Positions 34,962 to 45,300 are shown, counted from the stretch's first letter. The stretch: DNA of 64,000 bases from Rhodococcus yunnanensis NBRC 103083 (GCF_001895005.1 NZ_BCXH01000006.1:62001-126000), one strand, 5' to 3'. Numbers and translations: made by a program. Notes: generated by a model from the sequence alone, not told the origin.

Positions 34962-35690
34962 CTAGGAGGAGGGGTCCCGCTGCGATTCGATGGCGTCGGT
35001 CGCCTCGGCCAGCGGGGTCTTACGGGCCTTGATCATGCGCTTGCCGACTTCGATGACGATCGGAAGAACCGAGACCAGGACGATGATGACGAAGATGATG
35101 TCGACGTGTTCGCGGATGAAATCGATTTGGCCGAGCAGGTAGCCGAGCATCGTCACGCCCGCACCCCACACGATGCCGCCGACGACGTTGTAGGTCAGGA
35201 ACAGGGAATAGCGCATCTTCGACGCACCTGCGACGACGGGTGCGAACGTGCGGACGATCGGAACGAAGCGCGCGAGGATGATCGTGACCGGACCGTGCTT
35301 TTCGAAGAACGCATGGGATTCGTCGATGTACTTCTTCTTGAAGAAGCGTGCGTCGTTCGACTTGAACAGTGCCGCGCCGCCCTTGGTGCCGATGAAGAAT
35401 CCGACCTGGTCGCCGAGGATTGCGGCGATGGGGATCAGGATCAGCAGCAGCCAGATCGGCGCGAACGGCTCGATGTCCGTGGATTTCGACGCGGCGATCA
35501 ATCCGGCCGTGAACAGCAGCGAATCACCGGGAAGCAGTGGAAACAGCAACCCCGATTCGATGAAGACCACGAGGAGCAACCCGACGAGCACCCACGTGCC
35601 GAACGAGTTGAGCAGGTTGACTGGATCGAGAAAGCCGGGCAACAAAGCCAGGTTCGTCGTCACGGATTCCGAGGCAGCAAGAAGACTCAC
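34962..35690 (-). CDS. DedA family membrane protein (Rv0364-like)
   Basis: 242 aa from GTG 35690. It has PLLPGDSLLFTAGLIAAS, ILGDQVGFFIGTKGG and HGPVTIILARFVPIVRTFAP VVAGASKMRY. The frame also opens with GTG 35699, but TAGTGT at 35698-35703 would be a -10 box ending 7 nt before GTG 35690, so I prefer the shorter start. It neighbours fba on the other side, as in M. tuberculosis (from memory). Confidence 0.85.
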   Translation of the reverse strand: MSLLAASESVTTNLALLPGFLDPVNLLNSFGTWVLVGLLLVVFIESGLLFPLLPGDSLLFTAGLIAASKSTDIEPFAPIWLLLILIPIAAILGDQVGFFIGTKGGAALFKSNDARFFKKKYIDESHAFFEKHGPVTIILARFVPIVRTFAPVVAGASKMRYSLFLTYNVVGGIVWGAGVTMLGYLLGQIDFIREHVDIIFVIIVLVSVLPIVIEVGKRMIKARKTPLAEATDAIESQRDPSS

Positions 35691-35906
35691 CGCGCCCACA
35701 CTACCGGCCGAACCTGGGACAACCTGAACAACAGGTGTCGATTTCCCGCGAAGACGATGTCCGATTCGTCACGATTGAGTGGTGCGGTGCCGGGTGGGTA
35801 CCGGCGACACACGGCTCGCGGCTTGCCATACTGCACTGGACACCCCGGTGCGTGCCGCGACAAGCGCCACGTCCCACTGAATCTCTTCACATGGAGGAAT
35901 GACGCC

Positions 35907-36947
35907 GTGCCGATCGCAACTCCCGAGGTCTACGCCGAGATGCTTGGCCGGGCCAAGGAACACCAATTCGCATTTCCGGCAATCAACTGCGTGGGTTCCG
36001 AGTCCATCAATGCTGCTATCAAAGGCTTCGCCGACGCAGGAAGCGACGGCATCATCCAGTTCTCGACCGGCGGTGCCGAGTTCGCCTCCGGTCTCGGAGT
36101 CAAGGACATGGTCACCGGCGCGGTGGCGCTAGCCGAGTTCGCGCACGTCATCGCCGCGAGGTACGACGTCACCATCGCTCTGCACACCGATCACTGCCCC
36201 AAGGACAAGCTCGACACCTACGTCCGCCCCCTCATCGCGATCTCTCAGGAGCGCGTCGATGCAGGACGTAACCCGCTCTTCCAGTCGCACATGTGGGACG
36301 GATCGGCAGTCCCGATCGACGAGAACCTCGAGATCGCCAAGGATCTGCTCGCGAAGGCCGCTGCGGCACGCATCATCCTCGAAATCGAGATCGGTGTCGT
36401 CGGTGGTGAAGAAGACGGCGTCGAGGCCGAGATCAACGACAAGCTCTACACCTCCAACGAGGACTTCCTCAAGACCGTCGAGGCGCTCGGTGCAGGCGAT
36501 GCGGGTTCGCGTTACCTGCTGGCGGCGACGTTCGGAAATGTGCACGGCGTCTACAAGCCGGGCAACGTCAAGCTCAAGCCTTCGGTTCTCGCCGACGGGC
36601 AGCGCGTGGCCGCGGAGAAGCTGGGTCTCGCGTCGGGTTCCAAGCCGTTCGACTTCGTCTTCCACGGCGGTTCGGGTTCGGCGAAGAGCGAGATCGAAGA
36701 GGCGCTCGACTACGGAACCGTCAAGATGAACGTCGACACCGATACCCAGTACGCGTTCAGTCGTCCGATCGCCGGGCACTTCTTCTCCAACTACGACGGC
36801 GTCCTCAAGGTCGACGGCGAGGTCGGCAACAAGAAGGCATACGACCCGCGCAGTTACCTCAAGAAGGCGGAGGCGGGTATGACGGCTCGCGTCATCGAAG
36901 CCTGCAACGACCTGAAGTCCGCAGGCCGGAGCGTCTCGGCCGGATAG
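35907..36947 (+). CDS. fba: class II fructose-bisphosphate aldolase
   Basis: 346 aa, Zn-dependent aldolase of glycolysis and gluconeogenesis. HTDHCPKDKLDTYVRPLI has a zinc ligand, EIEIGVVGGEEDGVEAE is the active-site region, and GNVHGVYKPGNVKL, FHGGSGSAKSEI and KMNVDTDTQYAF are phosphate- and zinc-site loops. Start GTG 35907 follows GGAGG by 9 nt. A strong hairpin at 36961-36994 ends the transcript. Confidence 0.96.
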   Translation: MPIATPEVYAEMLGRAKEHQFAFPAINCVGSESINAAIKGFADAGSDGIIQFSTGGAEFASGLGVKDMVTGAVALAEFAHVIAARYDVTIALHTDHCPKDKLDTYVRPLIAISQERVDAGRNPLFQSHMWDGSAVPIDENLEIAKDLLAKAAAARIILEIEIGVVGGEEDGVEAEINDKLYTSNEDFLKTVEALGAGDAGSRYLLAATFGNVHGVYKPGNVKLKPSVLADGQRVAAEKLGLASGSKPFDFVFHGGSGSAKSEIEEALDYGTVKMNVDTDTQYAFSRPIAGHFFSNYDGVLKVDGEVGNKKAYDPRSYLKKAEAGMTARVIEACNDLKSAGRSVSAG

Positions 36948-36960
36948 TTCGGCCGCCCGA

Positions 36961-36994
36961 AGCGGCACGGCCGAGGACACTCGGTCGTGCCGCT
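36961..36994. terminator. bidirectional terminator between fba and 36994 gene
   Basis: AGCGGCACGGCCGAG (36961-36975) pairs with CTCGGTCGTGCCGCT (36980-36994) around a GACA loop, a 15-bp stem with one G-T pair. It lies 14 nt after the fba stop and touches the stop of the convergent gene. There is no clear U-tract on either side. Confidence 0.65.
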
Positions 36995-37635
36995 CACGCC
37001 GGGCTGCAGACCTTCCATTCGTCCTCGTCGAGACGCAGGTCGAACGTGCGCGGTGACCGATCGTTCGGGTTCGCTGCCGTGTAGGCGATCACCTGGGCGA
37101 TCGCGGTGTCCCCGGTGATCTGGACCGCGTCGATGTTCTCGACCACGGGAATGTTGCCCTGCTCGACGGCGACGCGGTGTACGTCGGCGAACTCGGTGTC
37201 GGGGATGTCGCGGTAGAACGTCGCCAGATCGCCGCACGACGAGGTGCGCAGAGTCCCCAGGTCGCCTGTGGTCAACGCCTGGGTGAACCCACCGATCGAT
37301 TCTCTGATCCGGTTCTCCGCCGATGTGCCCGCCCCCTCGCGCGAGAGATACACGAACCCGGCGATTCCGACGGCCGCGATGACGACGAGGGCAGTCGCCA
37401 AGGCAGCTATCCACCGGCCGCCCCGTCGTCGGGTGCGCTGTGGTTCGGGGTGCGCCCCGATACGCTGCGGCTTCGCCTGCGTGACCGCCTGCCGCGTGGT
37501 GTCGGCTCGCCCTGTGCCCGGCTCGATCCGGGGCTCGATGCGTCGAGGCCCGACGGGACCGGGCTGTTGCTTCGGAATCGCCTCGGTGGCGGGTTCCTCC
37601 GCCCGAGAGCTCTTCTTGCTCTGATCGTCCGACAC
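36994..37635 (-). CDS. Rv0361-like membrane-anchored protein
   Basis: 213 aa. A long basic, Pro-rich cytosolic N-terminus leads to a transmembrane helix (WIAALATALVVIAAVGIAGFVYL) and an external alpha/beta domain ending DEDEWKVCSPA (DUF4878/SnoaL-like). Two Cys (SSCGDL, KVC) may form a disulfide. Start GTG 37635. It shares layout and motifs with the protein at 59271-59798. Rv0361 sits in the same place in M. tuberculosis (from memory). Function unknown. Confidence 0.7.
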   Translation of the reverse strand: MSDDQSKKSSRAEEPATEAIPKQQPGPVGPRRIEPRIEPGTGRADTTRQAVTQAKPQRIGAHPEPQRTRRRGGRWIAALATALVVIAAVGIAGFVYLSREGAGTSAENRIRESIGGFTQALTTGDLGTLRTSSCGDLATFYRDIPDTEFADVHRVAVEQGNIPVVENIDAVQITGDTAIAQVIAYTAANPNDRSPRTFDLRLDEDEWKVCSPA

Positions 37636-37739
37636 GCCGACTCCCCACTACCTGGAACTTGCACACTGCACGCAAGAGCCTAATAGGCAGTCCGGGTGGC
37701 CGAACGCAACCGCTCGCAGTGTCGGGGCACAATGGGCAC

Positions 37740-38156
37740 ATGACTTCATTCGGTGACTTGCTCGGACCGCAACCGACACTGCTTCCCGGGGACGACGAAG
37801 CAGAGTCCGCGTTGCTCAACCACGAGGACCCGGCGACGGTGGCCGCCGCCAACCCGACGGCGTCGATAGCCTGGGCATACCTGGCCGAGGCTGCTCTCGA
37901 CGGTGGCCAGACCATCACCGCGTATGCGTACGCACGAACCGGGTACCACCGTGGACTCGATCAGCTGCGTCGTAATGGATGGAAGGGATTCGGGCCGGTC
38001 CCGTACAGCCATGAGCCCAACCGAGGATTCCTCCGCTGCGTCGCCGTCCTCGCCAAGGCCGCGCGCGACATCGGCGAGAACGACGAGTACGCGCGATGCC
38101 TCGACCTCCTCGAAGACAGCGACCCCAAGGCAGCGGAAGCGCTCGGCCTCGGCTGA
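37740..38156 (+). CDS. DUF3151 family protein (Rv0360c-like)
   Basis: 138 aa small soluble helical protein. ATVAAANPTASIAWAYLAEA, YAYARTGYHRGLDQLRRNGW KGFGPVPYSHEPNRGFLRC and the acidic C-terminus match the actinobacterial DUF3151 family. The TPR-like helices suggest a scaffold, but function is unknown. ATG 37740 lies 6 nt after CACAAT, compatible with leaderless translation. Confidence 0.82.
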   Translation: MTSFGDLLGPQPTLLPGDDEAESALLNHEDPATVAAANPTASIAWAYLAEAALDGGQTITAYAYARTGYHRGLDQLRRNGWKGFGPVPYSHEPNRGFLRCVAVLAKAARDIGENDEYARCLDLLEDSDPKAAEALGLG

Positions 38157-38178
38157 CGGCCTGCCGTCGATTCGGCGG

Positions 38179-39309
38179 ATGCGTCCGACGGCCCGCCGGG
38201 GCGGAGCTCGTATCCGCGCGGGGCGCAAGCGGCTGCAGCTGTCGCTGCTTCCGATCATTCAGTGCGCGCTGGCAGCAGGCGTCGCATGGTTCGTCGCAAC
38301 GGACATCGTCGGTCACACGCATCCGTTCTTCGCACCGATAGCGGCCGTCGTATCGCTCGGTGTGTCGCTCGGTGCGCGGTTGCGTCGATCGGCCGAGCTC
38401 GTGGCCGGGGTGACCGTCGGAATAGGCGTCGGAGATCTGATCATCTCCGCCATCGGCAGCGGACCATGGCAGATCGCGCTCGTCGTCGTTCTCGCGATGT
38501 CCACCGCGGTATTTCTCGACGGTGGCCCGATCATCGCGATGCAGGCGGGTTCCTCTGCGGTGCTCGTCGCGACCCTCATACCGCCGGGGGATTCCGGCGG
38601 CATCGACCGGATGGTCGACGCGTTGACCGGTGGCCTGGTCGGGATCGCGATCGTGGCGCTCATTCCGACGCACCCGGTGTGGCGCGCGCGTAAGGATGCC
38701 GCGAAGGTGCTCGGGACGGCGTCGGATGTTCTGCAGAAAGTTGCGGACGGACTCGTCGCCAACGACCCGAAACCGATCGAGGATGCGCTGAAGAAGGCGC
38801 GCGCGACACAATCCGACATCGACGCGATGCGGACCAATCTCAAGGGTGGCCACGAGATCGCCAGGATCTCGCCGTTGTACTGGGGGCACCGCACTCGCCT
38901 CGCGGGTCTGGCCAAGACCGCCGACCCCATCGACAACGCGATCCGCAACATTCGCGTGCTGGCTCGTCGTTCACTGACCTTGGTCCGCGACGACGAGATC
39001 CTCGATCCGCGTCTCGTCGACGAGGTCGAGAAGCTGGGTCAGGCGGTCGAGGTGTTGCGCAGGATGATTCTCGCCGATCCAGGAGAGCAGCCCGATGCCG
39101 CCGAGGCAGCGCGCGTTCTCCGGACGGTGGCTGCGGGCGCGAAGCCGGAGTTGATATCGAATGCGGGACTGTCCGCGACGGTGGTGCTCGCACAATTGCG
39201 CTCGATCGTCGTCGACCTGCTGCAGGTTGCCGGATTGAAGCGAATATCCGCTCTTGCCACGCTCCCGCCGACCGTCGAGAAGCCGGATGTGACGCCGGAT
39301 CCGCTCTGA
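38179..39309 (+). CDS. FUSC/aromatic-acid-exporter-like membrane protein
   Basis: 376 aa. About five to six transmembrane helices lie in residues 20-165 (LLPIIQCALAAGVAWFVATD, PFFAPIAAVVSLGVSLGARL RRSAELVAGV). A cytosolic helical domain makes up the rest. This fits the FUSC/ArAE exporter family. ATG 38179 was chosen because the upstream extension lies inside the DUF3151 gene in another frame. Substrate unknown. Confidence 0.78.
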   Translation: MRPTARRGGARIRAGRKRLQLSLLPIIQCALAAGVAWFVATDIVGHTHPFFAPIAAVVSLGVSLGARLRRSAELVAGVTVGIGVGDLIISAIGSGPWQIALVVVLAMSTAVFLDGGPIIAMQAGSSAVLVATLIPPGDSGGIDRMVDALTGGLVGIAIVALIPTHPVWRARKDAAKVLGTASDVLQKVADGLVANDPKPIEDALKKARATQSDIDAMRTNLKGGHEIARISPLYWGHRTRLAGLAKTADPIDNAIRNIRVLARRSLTLVRDDEILDPRLVDEVEKLGQAVEVLRRMILADPGEQPDAAEAARVLRTVAAGAKPELISNAGLSATVVLAQLRSIVVDLLQVAGLKRISALATLPPTVEKPDVTPDPL

Positions 39310-39335
39310 TCGTGTCGGCCTCCGAGGCCATTGCA

Positions 39336-39357
39336 CATATGCGCATGTACGCATATG
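39336..39357. promoter_or_regulatory. palindromic operator upstream of CDF exporter
   Basis: CATATGCG (39336-39343) and CGCATATG (39350-39357) form perfect 8-bp arms with a 6-nt spacer. The length and ATAT-rich ends resemble ArsR/SmtB metal-sensor operators. It lies 33 nt upstream of the exporter start; no sensor gene is adjacent. Confidence 0.6.
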
Positions 39358-39390
39358 GTGAGTTCGGCATCAACCGACCGAGGGGGAGAC

Positions 39391-40329
39391 ATGGGCGCGG
39401 GGCACGGGCACAGTCACGGCATGACGGGCGGCGGGGCCTCCGGCGGCAAGAGTGGCGCACCGTCGAGCAAGCGCATCCGCAACATGGTGATCGCCCTGGT
39501 CATCCTCGTCGCCTTCCTCGTGCTGGAAGCCACCGTCGCGCTACTCATCGATTCTCTCGGCCTGCTCGCCGACGCAGGCCACATGTTGACCGACGTCCTG
39601 GGGATGTCGATGGGCCTCGTCGCGCTACTGCTCGCCAGAAAAGGCAGTGCGGTCGCGGCACGAACCTTCGGATGGCATCGCGCCGAGGTACTGACGGCCA
39701 TCGCGAATGCCGTGCTGCTGCTCGGCGTCGCGGCGTTCATCATGTACGAGGCCATCGACCGAATCGGTGACGCCCCCGACATCCCGGGGCTGGCGATGGT
39801 GCTGACGGCAACGGCGGGTCTCGCGGCAAATCTCGTCGTCATGCTGTTGATCCGCGGCGACGCCAAGGACAGCATCGCCGTACGCGGCGCGTACATGGAA
39901 GTGCTGGCCGACGCCGTCGGCAGCGTGGGCGTGCTCGTCGCCGGATTGCTGCTGTTGGTGTTCGGATGGACGTGGGCGGACATCGTCGTCGGCGTCGCGA
40001 TCTCGTTGTGGGTCATCCCGCGCGCGCTGAAGCTGGCGGGCTCAGCATTGCGGATACTCACCCAGACCAGCCCGGGCCACGTCGATGTCGAGGCCGTGGA
40101 AGCGGACCTTGCCGCGCTGCCGGGTGTCGTCGGCGTGCACGATCTTCACGTGTGGACACTGACCACCGGCATGGACGTCGCGACCGTGCATCTCGAATGC
40201 GACGGCTCGGGTTCGGTGCTGCTCCAACGTGCGAAAGCCGTCCTCGGTACGTACGGGCTCGATCACGCAACCGTCCAGGTCGAGCCTCGATCGCACGGTT
40301 CGACGTGCAAGGACGAACTCACCTGGTGA
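39391..40329 (+). CDS. cation diffusion facilitator (metal exporter)
   Basis: 312 aa. A His-rich N-terminus (GAGHGHSHGM) precedes six transmembrane helices. DSLGLLADAGHMLTDVLGMSMG carries the DxxxD/HxxxD metal site, and YMEVLADAVGSVGVLVAGLL supplies the second pair of acidic residues. The C-terminal ferredoxin-like domain (HDLHVWTLTTGMDVATVHLE) completes a ZitB/CzcD-like Zn/Co/Cd exporter. ATG 39391 follows GGGGGAG; the in-frame ATG at 39331 would run through the palindromic operator. Confidence 0.9.
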   Translation: MGAGHGHSHGMTGGGASGGKSGAPSSKRIRNMVIALVILVAFLVLEATVALLIDSLGLLADAGHMLTDVLGMSMGLVALLLARKGSAVAARTFGWHRAEVLTAIANAVLLLGVAAFIMYEAIDRIGDAPDIPGLAMVLTATAGLAANLVVMLLIRGDAKDSIAVRGAYMEVLADAVGSVGVLVAGLLLLVFGWTWADIVVGVAISLWVIPRALKLAGSALRILTQTSPGHVDVEAVEADLAALPGVVGVHDLHVWTLTTGMDVATVHLECDGSGSVLLQRAKAVLGTYGLDHATVQVEPRSHGSTCKDELTW

Positions 40330-40786
40330 AGGTTCGCACGTCGGTGCCGGGTCGCCACAATTGAATCTTCATCCGCTCGTCCACGATCGACGTCAGCACC
40401 ACTTCGGTGATGTCGAGGTCGAATACGTTGTACGGCACCAGTTCCGGTGGCGCGTCGTCGAAGATTTCTTTCAACGCGGCCGGGTCGACGATCTCGATCG
40501 CGGTACCTGCGATCTTCGCGTCACCGCCGTCCATCGAGTGATGACCGGGATTGCTGTGGATGGCGAACCGGGGATCGCGTTGCAGATCCAGCACTTTGAG
40601 CGCACCGGGCATCGATCCGAGTCTCAACGTTCCACTGCTCGGGAACTCCACCTCGGTGCCGCTGACCCGCGGTGAGCCGTCGCGTCGAAGCGTCGCGAGT
40701 ACGTGGTGTCGGTGCGCGGTCAAGCGTGCGGATACGGCCGCCGCGAGTGTCGGTGCCGCCTTCTCGAATTCTGTCCAGGTCGCCAT
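40319..40786 (-). CDS. pyridoxamine 5'-phosphate oxidase-like flavin/F420 protein
   Basis: 155 aa split-barrel protein of the PPOX/FDOR group: HHVLATLRRDGSPRVSGTEV, LRLGSMPGALKVLDLQRDPR FAIHSNPG, and a C-terminal VDERMKIQLWRPGTDVR. Binds FMN or F420 in relatives; the reaction is unknown. ATG 40786 chosen; the frame opens at 40804. It is divergent from a WYL regulator, with a perfect palindrome between them, and its 3' end overlaps the CDF gene by 11 nt. Confidence 0.8.
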   Translation of the reverse strand: MATWTEFEKAAPTLAAAVSARLTAHRHHVLATLRRDGSPRVSGTEVEFPSSGTLRLGSMPGALKVLDLQRDPRFAIHSNPGHHSMDGGDAKIAGTAIEIVDPAALKEIFDDAPPELVPYNVFDLDITEVVLTSIVDERMKIQLWRPGTDVRTFTR

Positions 40787-40807
40787 GGAAGTCAGTATCC
40801 GCATCGA

Positions 40808-40830
40808 TCACTGACACCGTGTGTCAGTGA
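40808..40830. promoter_or_regulatory. operator for the WYL regulator
   Basis: TCACTGACAC and GTGTCAGTGA are perfect 10-bp arms with a CGT centre. It lies between the divergent PPOX gene (start 40786) and the WYL regulator (start 40850), 7 nt before the TAGGAT box, so a bound regulator would block the promoter. Confidence 0.75.
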
Positions 40831-40849
40831 ATTTTCGTAGGATTCTCGC

Positions 40850-41794
40850 GTGCGATCGTCGCGGCTACTCGAACTGATGCTGATGCTGCAGCATGGGCGG
40901 TCCACGACGGCTCGGGCGCTCGCCGACGCAACGGGGGTGTCGGTCCGCACGATCTATCGCGACATCGCCGCGCTCGGCGCGGCCGGAGTTCCGCTGTGGA
41001 CCGAATCGGGTCCCGGTGGAGGTGTGCGATTGCTCGACGGGTGGCAGTCCAAGCTCACCGGCATGACCGACGTCGAGACCTCCGCTCTGATGCTGCTGGG
41101 CGTGCCGTCGATCGCAGCCGATCTTGGCCTGGCCGACGCCGCCGCGGCCGCCGAGCACAAACTCCTCGGCGCACTGCCGGTGCCGCTGCGGGACGGTGCG
41201 CGGTTGTGGCGCGAACGCCTCTACGTCGATGCGCCCGGATGGTTCGCCGCTCCCGCGTCGAACGAACATCTTTCGGTGATCAGCGCGGCAGTACTGTCCG
41301 CGCGGCAACTGGCGCTCGAGTACCGCGGAACCGTCCGGACGGTGAATCCGCTCGGTCTCGTCGCGAAGGCCTCGGTCTGGTACCTCGTGGCGGCGCGTGC
41401 GGACACGGTGTTGTCCTACCGTGTGGACCGGGTGACCGGGGTCGAGTTGTCGGCGGAGCCCGCAGTCAGGCCCGACGGTTTCGACCTGGCGTCATGGTGG
41501 TCGAACGCCGCGGCCGAGTTCGATCGCGCGCTGCTGAGGTTCGACTGCGATGTCCGCCTCGCACCTGCCGCCGTGCGCATGCTCAGCGCAGTGATCGGCC
41601 GCGAGGCCACCCCCGATCCGATGCCCGCGCCCGAGGGCGACGGCTGGACCCTGTGCCATCTACGGCTCGAGTCCGAGAGTGTTGCACTCGGCCAACTCAC
41701 ATCGCTCGGTGCCGGTGTGGAAGTGATCGAGCCCCTCTCGCTACGTCGATCCCTGTGCAGGCTTGCGCAGGACATGGTACGGCTCAACATCTGA
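40850..41794 (+). CDS. YafY-type HTH/WYL-domain transcriptional regulator
   Basis: 314 aa. The N-terminal HTH_11 (STTARALADATGVSVRTIYR DIAALGAAGVPL) is followed by a WYL domain (LALEYRGTVRTVNPLGLVAKASVWYLVAARADTV) and a WCX C-terminal region. Start GTG 40850 is 6 nt after TAGGAT, so the mRNA is probably leaderless. It likely controls the divergent PPOX gene and itself through the 40808-40830 palindrome. Confidence 0.88.
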   Translation: MRSSRLLELMLMLQHGRSTTARALADATGVSVRTIYRDIAALGAAGVPLWTESGPGGGVRLLDGWQSKLTGMTDVETSALMLLGVPSIAADLGLADAAAAAEHKLLGALPVPLRDGARLWRERLYVDAPGWFAAPASNEHLSVISAAVLSARQLALEYRGTVRTVNPLGLVAKASVWYLVAARADTVLSYRVDRVTGVELSAEPAVRPDGFDLASWWSNAAAEFDRALLRFDCDVRLAPAAVRMLSAVIGREATPDPMPAPEGDGWTLCHLRLESESVALGQLTSLGAGVEVIEPLSLRRSLCRLAQDMVRLNI

Positions 41795-41829
41795 CTTGCG
41801 CTGTAAAAAGTCAGCGTAGGGTTTACTGC

Positions 41830-42300
41830 GTGGTAGCGATGAGATTGAAGGGTGTTCTCGCGGACAGATCCGCGTGGAAGGCGACCAGGTGCTCGATCGA
41901 TCGGGCGATGGGTGTCATCGGCACGCGGTCCGCGGTCCTCATCCTTCGTGAGGCGTTCTACGGCACTACACGGTTCGACGACTTCGCCGAGCGCGTCGGC
42001 ATCACCGAGGCCGTCGCCGCCGCGAGACTGAAGGACCTGACCGCCGCCGGGGTGTTCGAGAAATCGCCCTATCGCGAGCCGGGCCAGCGCACCCGATACG
42101 AGTATCTGCTCACCGAGATGGGAAACGACCTCCTCCCGATCGTGCTCGGACTGATGCAGTGGGGGGACAAGTACCTGCAGGACGACGGTGGCCCGCTGCG
42201 CGTCACGGCCGACCGAGAGCCCGCGCGAGTCGATGTCGTCGGTCAGGACGGTCGGGTGCGCTCTGCCGAGAATCTCGAGGTCAGAGCCAGAAACGCATGA
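41830..42300 (+). CDS. HxlR family transcriptional regulator
   Basis: 156 aa winged-helix protein. CSIDRAMGVIGTRSAVLILR EAFYGTTRFDDFAERVGITE and LKDLTAAGVFEKSPYREPGQ RTRYEYLLTEMG are diagnostic. GTG 41830 has a weak TAGGG upstream; ATG 41839 is the alternative. GTAAA (41803-41807) and TTTAC (41822-41826) form a possible operator just before the start. The last 20 bp overlap the convergent M50 gene. Ligand unknown. Confidence 0.83.
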   Translation: MVAMRLKGVLADRSAWKATRCSIDRAMGVIGTRSAVLILREAFYGTTRFDDFAERVGITEAVAAARLKDLTAAGVFEKSPYREPGQRTRYEYLLTEMGNDLLPIVLGLMQWGDKYLQDDGGPLRVTADREPARVDVVGQDGRVRSAENLEVRARNA

Positions 42301-43054
42301 GGTAGTTGCCGTACTGGGCATATATCTCCGGAACGCCCGAGAGTTCGAACACCCAGTAGATCGCGTCGAAGAATGCGACGTTGATCGCCGGGACGAACAG
42401 GAACGCGACGAGGATCAGAATTCCGTACGACTTGAAGTTGGCGAGCGCGCGCCGAGTGTCGTAGGACAGGTACGGCTCGATCGCGGCGTAGCCGTCCAGG
42501 CCGGGGACCGGAAGCAGGTTCAGCACGGTAGCCATGACCTGCAGAAAAGCGAGAAAGCTCAGCCCCCACCAGAACACGAGATGATCGCCGCCCATCCCGA
42601 ACACGCGGATGACGATCAGCAGAATCACGGCAGTGATCGCATTGGCGGTCGGCCCGGCCAGAGCGATGCGGCGCTGCACCTTCGGTTCGAACATTCCGGG
42701 CCGGAGATACACCGCACCGCCGGGTAGTCCGATTCCGCCGATGGCGATGAAGACGACCGGCAGCACGACCGACAGCAGGACGTGGCTGTAGCGGAGCGGA
42801 TTCAGGGTCAAATAGCCGCGAAGCTCCACTTCACGGTCTCCCGCGCGGTAGGCCGTGTATGCATGGCCGAACTCGTGCAGGCAGACCGTCACGATCCATC
42901 CGGCCAGTACCAACACGAACACTCCGACGCGAGCGGCGACGGACGACGGCTCGGCCGTCCACGCGATCACCCCACCAGCCACCGTGGCCGCGACGACCCC
43001 GAGAAACACCGGGCTCGGCCGCACCGGGCTGCGTCTGACCGGAGTTCGATTCAC
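42281..43054 (-). CDS. site-2 protease-like M50 membrane metallopeptidase (Rv0359-like)
   Basis: 257 aa. HEFGH at residues 60-64 in a transmembrane segment and NLLPVPGLDGY near residue 190 (the NxxPxxxLDG zinc motif) are the S2P active site. About six transmembrane helices. GTG 43054 overlaps the upstream gene's stop (GTGA); the frame extends upstream within that gene. Family members cleave transmembrane anchors such as anti-sigma factors; no target is visible nearby. Confidence 0.88.
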   Translation of the reverse strand: MNRTPVRRSPVRPSPVFLGVVAATVAGGVIAWTAEPSSVAARVGVFVLVLAGWIVTVCLHEFGHAYTAYRAGDREVELRGYLTLNPLRYSHVLLSVVLPVVFIAIGGIGLPGGAVYLRPGMFEPKVQRRIALAGPTANAITAVILLIVIRVFGMGGDHLVFWWGLSFLAFLQVMATVLNLLPVPGLDGYAAIEPYLSYDTRRALANFKSYGILILVAFLFVPAINVAFFDAIYWVFELSGVPEIYAQYGNYLMRFWL

Positions 43055-43716
43055 CGGACCAGCAACCACTCCTGGTCGTGCCGGTAGAACGTCGACCGCT
43101 TGACCTCTCGGTCGCCGAGAATTCCGTCGCGGGTCAGCTGGGCTGCCGTCGCACCGAGCTGCATGGCACGACCGACGGCCCACCGGCGTCCGAGCAACAA
43201 CCTGCGTCCGGTGACACGAGCCTTGAGGCCCGGCATCTCGGGTGTCGGGACGACCTCGACACCGGGGGCCCGGCCGGAGAACAGCTGGGTGTCGTCGACG
43301 TAGGCCTCACCTTCGAGCTCGCTTCCCGACGATCCCCGAACCACCGCTCGGCCCACGACGGCTTTGCCCGCGTCGTCACGAATGAGCGGGGTCGGCGTGG
43401 CCTTCCCCGTCATGGCGACCTTGGCTGCGCGTGAGCCGGTGCCGAGTCGATAGATATGTCCTGCCGCCGTCACGGCTTCCGGTACGAACGCGAGCTCGAA
43501 GTGCAGCCGCTCGGTCCGCATGAGGCGCGTCAGCACAGCCGCGAGGGACGAGTCGTCGCCCAGGACGATGACTCGGGGGTCGGGTGCGTTGCCGACCGCC
43601 CCGAACAATTTCTCGCACTCCTCGTTCGTCGGAACGGGGGACGCCGCGGTGAGCGGAACATCGGTCAGCGAAATCGGCAACGGCGGATTTCCGCAGTGCA
43701 GGACGAAAGGTGTCAC
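43051..43716 (-). CDS. conserved actinobacterial protein (Rv0358-like)
   Basis: 221 aa soluble protein from GTG 43716. NPPLPISLTDVPLTAASPVP and PTPLIRDDAGKAVVGRAVVRGSS stand out, and the C-terminus KRSTFYRHDQEWLLVR is conserved in mycolata as I recall. No known catalytic motif. It sits between purA (divergent) and the M50 protease, with which it is translationally coupled (GTGA overlap), suggesting a shared function. Confidence 0.7.
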   Translation of the reverse strand: MTPFVLHCGNPPLPISLTDVPLTAASPVPTNEECEKLFGAVGNAPDPRVIVLGDDSSLAAVLTRLMRTERLHFELAFVPEAVTAAGHIYRLGTGSRAAKVAMTGKATPTPLIRDDAGKAVVGRAVVRGSSGSELEGEAYVDDTQLFSGRAPGVEVVPTPEMPGLKARVTGRRLLLGRRWAVGRAMQLGATAAQLTRDGILGDREVKRSTFYRHDQEWLLVR

Positions 43717-43860
43717 AGTGCTCGGCCTGTCGGCCGAGAACGTGCGCGCGTATGTCTCACAGTGCTCCCTGTATCGGCCGCGGTTTTCGAGTCCACCGTA
43801 GCGTCAAGTCCGCGCGGGGCTGGTGCCGAGCCGGGCAGAACAAGGTCTCGGCTAGACTGA

Positions 43861-45225
<1,365 letters not shown>

Positions 45226-45262
45226 AAAAGACCCCGAGTTCGAATACGACAGCCTTTTCCGG

Positions 45263-45300
45263 ACGGCACTCCACCTCGAAAAAGTGGAGTGTCGTTTTGC
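45263..45300 (+). terminator. intrinsic terminator after purA
   Basis: ACGGCACTCCAC (45263-45274) pairs with GTGGAGTGTCGT (45284-45295), 12 bp with one G-T pair and a 9-nt A-rich loop, followed by TTTTGC. Confidence 0.8.
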
